From Planctomycetia bacterium (GTDB lineage Bacteria; Planctomycetota; Phycisphaerae; FEN-1346): a stretch of DNA of 32,930 nucleotides. The notes beneath the pieces were generated by a model. It did no database searches and was not told the DNA's origin. It saw only the letters and a list, made by a program, of their open reading frames with translations. Location of the stretch: assembly GCA_003170085.1 (NCBI GenBank), contig PMZT01000055.1:1-32930 (forward strand). The letters are read 5' to 3'. Of the stretch, positions 31,329-32,930 are shown piece after piece; position 1 is the first letter of the stretch, and each line of letters starts with the position of its first letter. A program made the position numbers and the translations under genes.

Positions 31329-32417
31329 CTACGAGATAAGCATCGCATCGCCATAGCTATAGAAGCGGTAGCCTGCCCGAATCGCCTCCGCATACGCGGC
31401 CAGGATCTTTTCGCGCCCCGCAAACGCCGACACGAGCACCAGCAGCGTCGTCCGCGGCAGGTGGAAGTTGGTGATCATCGCGTCGACCGCGCGGAACCGA
31501 TACGGCGGGCGGATGAAGAGCCGCGTCCACTGCCTGACCGCGCAGACCGGCCCGCCCTGCCCCGTCGCCTCGGCCGTTTCGGCCGCTGATTCCAGTGCCC
31601 GGACCGACGTCGTCCCGACCGCGACGATCCGCCGCCCGGCCGCCCGCGCCCGGTTGATTTGCTCGGCCGCCTCGGGCGAAATCTCCGCGTACTCCTCGTG
31701 CATCGTGTGATCGGCCAGGCGATCGACGCGGACCGGCTGGAACGTCCCGAGGCCCACGTGCAGCGTCACCGCGACGCGCTCGATGCCGCGGGCGTCGAGC
31801 CCGTCAAGCACGCGCGGCGTGAAATGCAGACCCGCCGTCGGAGCCGCCACGGCCCCGTCGCGACGGGCGAAAACGGTCTGGTAGTCCTCGCGGTCGGACG
31901 GCCCGCGGGCGTCGGCGGCGCCCTCGCGGCGGATGTACGGCGGTAGCGGCGGGCGGCCGACGAGCGCCAGGATCGCCATCGCATCGGCCCCCTCGGGCGG
32001 GCGGACCCGCCACACGCCGCGCTCGCCGCGATCTTCCAGCGCGATCTCGGCGTGCGGCAGGCCGGCGGCATCGACAAGGGCCAGCGTCTCGCCGCGGCGG
32101 ATGCGCCCGCGGCCTGCGAGAAGCACCTCCCAGCCCCCGCCGTCGAGGACGCGCAGGAAGCACCCCCCGATACGGGCGCCGGTCGCGCGGCGGGCGGTGA
32201 ACGCGGCCGGGATCACGCGCGTATCGTTCAGGACCAGGAGGTCGTCGGGGGCAAGAAGATCGGGAAGGTCGTAGAAATGGTGATGCGAAAGGGCACCCGT
32301 TGCACGGTCCATGACCAGCACGCGCGAGGCGTCGCGCGGCCGCGCGGGCTCTTGCGCGATCCGCTCAGGCGGCAATTCGTAATCGAAATCCGAAAGTCGC
32401 AGTTCGGCGTCGGCCAC
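31329..32417 (-). CDS. queA: S-adenosylmethionine:tRNA ribosyltransferase-isomerase
   Basis: This 362-aa enzyme transfers and isomerises the ribosyl part of SAM onto 7-aminomethyl-7-deazaguanine in tRNA to form epoxyqueuosine. It has the typical start LRLSDFDYELPPERIAQEPA, then VLNDTRVIPA, and later the highly conserved APTAGLHFT, HVGLGTFQPVR, HEEYAEI, VAVGTTSVRALES and NFHLPRTTLLVLVSAFAG, ending YRFYSYGDAMLI. The start is the GTG at 32417: AAGGAG lies about 6 nt upstream, and family proteins begin close to LSDFDY. An ATG 33 nt earlier has no ribosome binding site. Length fits (340-360). It is convergent with the pyrophosphorylase and divergent from the acyltransferase gene. tgt and queG are not in the window. 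Confidence 0.95.
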   Translation of the reverse strand: MADAELRLSDFDYELPPERIAQEPARPRDASRVLVMDRATGALSHHHFYDLPDLLAPDDLLVLNDTRVIPAAFTARRATGARIGGCFLRVLDGGGWEVLLAGRGRIRRGETLALVDAAGLPHAEIALEDRGERGVWRVRPPEGADAMAILALVGRPPLPPYIRREGAADARGPSDREDYQTVFARRDGAVAAPTAGLHFTPRVLDGLDARGIERVAVTLHVGLGTFQPVRVDRLADHTMHEEYAEISPEAAEQINRARAAGRRIVAVGTTSVRALESAAETAEATGQGGPVCAVRQWTRLFIRPPYRFRAVDAMITNFHLPRTTLLVLVSAFAGREKILAAYAEAIRAGYRFYSYGDAMLIS

Positions 32418-32480
32418 CCGTATCTCCTTGTCGCGGAGATTGTAAGGCATCGCGGCGGCGGCGGCAACGGCGAGGCTTCC

Positions 32481-32510
32481 TTGACGGGAACCCCCTGCGA
32501 CCTCTACAAT
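32481..32510 (+). promoter_or_regulatory. Promoter of the acyltransferase-like gene
   Basis: TTGACG (32481-32486) and TACAAT (32505-32510) are separated by 18 nt. Transcription would begin near 32517, leaving about 23 nt before the ATG at 32540. There is no obvious Shine-Dalgarno sequence in that leader. Confidence 0.6.
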
Positions 32511-32539
32511 CGCCCTCATCGAAACCATGGGCACTGCCA

Positions 32540-32930
32540 ATGTCGCGTAACAAGACGGTAACCGGCCTGCAGAAGGCCGCTTGGCTGCTCCAATATGCCG
32601 CGCTGCGGCTCGTGGAGTTGCTGATGCAGTGTTTCCCCATCGATGCGAACCTGGCCACGGCCCGCCTCGCAGGCGACCTCTTGTACTGGTTCGACAAGAA
32701 GCATCGCGACCGAGCGCTCGAGAACCTGCGGGCAAGTTTCCCGGGCGCGTCGGAGAAGACCCTGCGGCGCATCGCCCGCCAGTCGTGCGAGCACCTCATC
32801 ATGGTCGGCGTCGAGGTCCTTTGCATGCCGCGTGTCATGCAGTTCGGCCGCTTTCTCGACCATATTGACATCTCGGGATGCCTCGCCGCATTCCGGCACA
32901 TCTCCTCCGGCAAGCCGGCGATCCTGGTGA
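32540..32930 (+). CDS. Lysophospholipid/lipid A biosynthesis acyltransferase-like protein (3' end missing)
   Basis: An open frame from the ATG at 32540 runs off the window after 130 codons. It has a hydrophobic N-terminal region (AAWLLQYAALRLVELLMQCFP), then ARLAGDLLYWFDKKHRDRALENLRASFPG and ARQSCEHLIMVGVEVL, which match the N-terminal part of LpxL/HtrB-type acyltransferases (PF03279). The fragment ends in SSGKPAILV, just before the place where the family's H-x4-D/E catalytic motif (usually in TGHFGNWE) would begin, so catalysis cannot be checked. Family members add secondary acyl chains to lipid A or related lipids at the inner membrane. The gene is divergent from queA and has a good promoter. 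A different open frame on this stretch is not supported by family similarity. Confidence 0.8.
   Translation, partial: MSRNKTVTGLQKAAWLLQYAALRLVELLMQCFPIDANLATARLAGDLLYWFDKKHRDRALENLRASFPGASEKTLRRIARQSCEHLIMVGVEVLCMPRVMQFGRFLDHIDISGCLAAFRHISSGKPAILV

Noticed and set aside
29783-31423. Open frame of 546 codons opposite the pyrophosphorylase
   Set aside because: No family features; the opposite strand encodes a complete UDPGP enzyme.

Overview
The window is high-GC DNA (roughly two thirds G+C by eye) that looks like a Planctomycetota chromosome, possibly Phycisphaerae-like. A related PVC lineage such as Lentisphaerota cannot be excluded. The pointers are a combination of gene types: two PEP-CTERM proteins, a type II pseudopilin of the DUF1559/H-X9-DG kind, two PQQ-like propellers (one with the WPQWRGP start), a Tat-exported Gfo/Idh/MocA oxidoreductase, an LRR_6-type lipoprotein, and many secreted glycoside hydrolases and esterases. 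No rRNA, tRNA, CRISPR array, phage or intact transposase was found.

Region 1 (1-15244) is a carbohydrate-processing neighbourhood. On the plus strand it has the end of an agarase/galactosidase-like hydrolase and two secreted alpha/beta esterases. On the minus strand a secreted 858-aa GH-A hydrolase is followed by a PQQ-like propeller. Next come a plus-strand FAD oxidoreductase and a four-gene minus-strand cluster: an MtaA/URO-D-like methyltransferase, a malectin-like lipoprotein, a CBM plus TIM-barrel protein, and a geranylgeranyl-reductase-type flavoprotein. A second PQQ-like propeller closes the region. Together they suggest capture and trimming of a decorated (acylated, perhaps O-methylated) polysaccharide at the cell surface; that joint role is inference.

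Region 2 (15311-24320) is mostly housekeeping: a MATE exporter, a ribE-pdxA-rsmA operon with a clear promoter, an LRR lipoprotein, an NAD-dependent epimerase/dehydratase, a polytopic membrane protein and acetate kinase. Region 3 (24361-32930) holds two tandem paralogous PEP-CTERM proteins, the Gfo/Idh/MocA oxidoreductase, a group II intron remnant, the pseudopilin, a UDP-sugar pyrophosphorylase, queA and the start of a lipid A acyltransferase-like gene.

The intergenic spaces are rich in palindromic repeats of at least four families: two REPIN-like elements, a nested palindrome at 19698-19934, a CCGCAGAG-type inverted repeat at 13621-13761, and a GCGGGTC hairpin pair around the Gfo gene. Several genes carry well-formed sigma-70 promoters (TTGAC-N16-18-TANNAT) with short leaders. 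I did not find a clearly new defence or biosynthetic system. The best candidates for something undescribed are the methyltransferase/malectin/TIM-barrel/flavoprotein cluster, the paired PEP-CTERM family, the hydrolase with a CBM inserted in its barrel, and the palindrome overlapping the nearly leaderless ribE promoter.
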